Positions 62,848 to 64,000 of a stretch of DNA of 64,000 bases are shown one piece after another. The stretch comes from Prorocentrum cordatum (lineage: Eukaryota > Sar > Dinophyceae > Prorocentrales > Prorocentraceae), in assembly GCA_963575745.1 (NCBI GenBank), contig CAUYUJ010016371.1:388524-452523 (forward strand). The letters run 5' to 3'. The notes below the pieces were generated by a model. That model had not been told where the DNA came from. It worked only from the letters and a program-made list of their open reading frames with translations, and did no database searches. The translations under genes were made by a program, and so were the position numbers. Within the stretch, counting starts at the first letter, position 1. Each line of letters starts with the position of its first letter.

Positions 62848-63290
62848 AAATAGATTCTCTCTCTCTCTCTCACTCTCTCTCTCCCCCCCCCCCAGAATTA
62901 CCGACCCCCTTTTCGTATTGCAATTGGCATACGATTATGCCCCAGGTTCCATCCTAGAACTGTACTAATACCGTCCGAGCCCAACCGGTATCGACACACC
63001 CCGCCATCCTTTGCAAACGGATACGACGCACTCTCGTTCATCACAAACCAGCAATTCTCAAACATCCCTTGCAACAGAAGAACCGAAGTGTACACGCGCG
63101 CGTCGCCGCGCGCGTATGCCGTAATCCTTGAACAAAAACCTGCGGTTTCGTAACGATTCCAACATCGAAAAATGATTTGGCAACAAACTTTTCAAAAACA
63201 AATGTGCGCCCGCGCTCGTGCGAAATTTTTGAAGCACCATGGGCTTTCAAATGTTCGATCACGTTGTTTCGCATTGGCCTTTCGCGCGCG
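62848..63290 (+). repeat. Diverged macrosatellite copy (unit 5)
   Basis: Preserves the order of units 1-4: AATAGATTCTCTC and a C-run (62850-62892), TCCATCCTAGAACTGTACTA, CCAACCGGTATCGACAC, ATCCCTTGCAACAGAAGAAC, ACACGCGCGCGTCGCCGCGC, ATGCCGTAATCCTTGAAC. A CT microsatellite precedes the C-run. The GTC array is absent and the copy passes into a different coding-like sequence. Confidence 0.8.
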
Positions 63291-63402
63291 CAGAAATAGC
63301 CTGGCGAAGGACCCAGCAATACGCAGTAGTGAATACCGCAATTGTGAATACCATCTTCGCCCGCGCTCCCTATGTGGCCACGGCTTCCCGCCAGAGCCCG
63401 AC

Positions 63403-63690
63403 ATGCTCAGGTACACGTTCGTGGCCGTCTTCGCGGGCGCCGACGACGACAAGGACGGCGCCCCCCTCACCGAGGAGCACAAGCAGGAGAGGGCCTTGAG
63501 AGCCATGAGGGAGGAGGTGGCGTTGCACGTCGACAAGGCGGAGTACGACGCCCAGGCGCGGTTGTTGAAGCAGCACAAGTATGGGGCCACGATCCTCATG
63601 AGGGTTGTGCCGCAATGGCCCGGGGCCGCCATGCGAACCCTGCCACTGGCGCCTTCGGTGGAGCTCCCTATGGGGCCACGATCCTCGTGA
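63403..63690 (+). CDS. Partial unrecognised coding sequence
   Basis: MLRYTFVAVFAGADDDKDGA then a charged helical stretch (PLTEEHKQERALRAMREEVA, DKAEYDAQARLLKQHKYGAT) has normal protein composition. The frame then enters an 89-bp tandem repeat and stops at 63690. Upstream, the same frame is open from 63172 through the edge of the diverged macrosatellite copy, so the true 5' end is unclear. Unknown family; possibly a transposed exon. Confidence 0.45.
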   Translation: MLRYTFVAVFAGADDDKDGAPLTEEHKQERALRAMREEVALHVDKAEYDAQARLLKQHKYGATILMRVVPQWPGAAMRTLPLAPSVELPMGPRSS

Positions 63691-64000
63691 GGGGTGTGCC
63701 GAAATGGCCCGAGGCCGCCATGCGAACCCTGCCACTAGCGCCTTCGGTGGAGGGGGCCGATCCAGAGGGGTGTGCCGAAATGGCCCGAGGCCGCCATGCG
63801 ACCCTGCCACTGGCGCCTTCGGTGGAGCTCCCTGATGGGGCCACGATCCTCGAGAGGGGTGTGCCGAAATGGCCCGAGGCCGCCATGCTGCGGTTCGGAG
63901 CTCCCTATGGGGCCACGATCCTCGAGAGGGGTGCCGAAATGGCCCGAGGCCGCCATGCGAACCCTGCCACTGGGGGCCTTCGGTGGAGCTCCCTACGGGG
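63580..64000 (+). repeat. 89-bp tandem repeat, running off the window
   Basis: The landmark GTGCCGAAATGGCCCGAGGC (or GTGCCGCAATGG) occurs at 63607, 63696, 63772, 63861 and 63931, spacing 89, 76, 89 and 70. Each unit has TATGGGGCCACGATCCTC and CTGCCACTGGCGCCTTCGG. Since 89 is not a multiple of three, the reading frame changes at each unit. Confidence 0.93.

Overview
The window looks like repeat-dominated nuclear DNA of a dinoflagellate. This is inferred from GC-rich sequence with long GGA/CCT, GTC and CAGCCT microsatellites, Lys-Pro-Ala-rich linkers in proteins, a Ty1/copia retroelement whose gag, integrase, RT and RNase H motifs resemble dinoflagellate copies, a decayed pentatricopeptide (PPR) array of the type abundant in dinoflagellates, and a RapZ_C-like domain. 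No search was run, so the genus is not determined. I saw no tRNA, rRNA or CRISPR array.

The central structure lies at 1.2-27.0 kb. A 131-bp satellite (at least 14 units) is split by two large DNA elements, E1 (1748-15884, 14.1 kb) and E2 (17222-26945, 9.7 kb). Each restores the satellite phase exactly when removed, leaves a 2-bp CA duplication, sits in the same octamer GCC(CA)GAG, and has terminal inverted repeats beginning CT. All genes run in one direction within each element (minus in E1, plus in E2). The last gene in each is a DDE-like transposase homologous between the two (shared motifs Y-[ST]-D-E, DWMH, PK[FI]H and ERKH). A second homologous gene, here called gene B, lies upstream of it. 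The remaining genes are element-specific: five unrecognised proteins and a short basic one in E1; a zinc-binding protein and a KH-like protein in E2. E1 also carries two copies of a MITE, a fold-back element and a strikingly regular 41-bp array of palindromes.

27.0-36.1 kb is a minus-strand Ty1/copia element reduced to pieces: gag with a stop inside its zinc knuckle, integrase, RT with an altered catalytic Asp and an internal deletion, and RNase H. Its middle holds several other ORFs, one a RapZ_C-like domain with an in-frame stop.

36.1-50.9 kb is mostly simple and minisatellite repeats: TG, GGA/CCT, a pentanucleotide array, GAT, a 1.2-kb CAGCCT array and a 73-bp tandem repeat. It includes a PPR pseudogene (about 38.8-39.8 kb) and one credible host-type ORF with a C2 domain (45429-46238, minus).

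51.2-57.1 kb is a four-unit macrosatellite (1.3-1.75 kb units) made of a conserved 0.7-kb block plus a GTC array; a diverged fifth copy lies at 62.85-63.3 kb. 57.1-64.0 kb holds further short tandem repeats, large hairpins, a fold-back element, and the start of a coding-like sequence whose 3' part becomes an 89-bp tandem repeat running off the window. Most long ORFs over microsatellites were judged non-coding.
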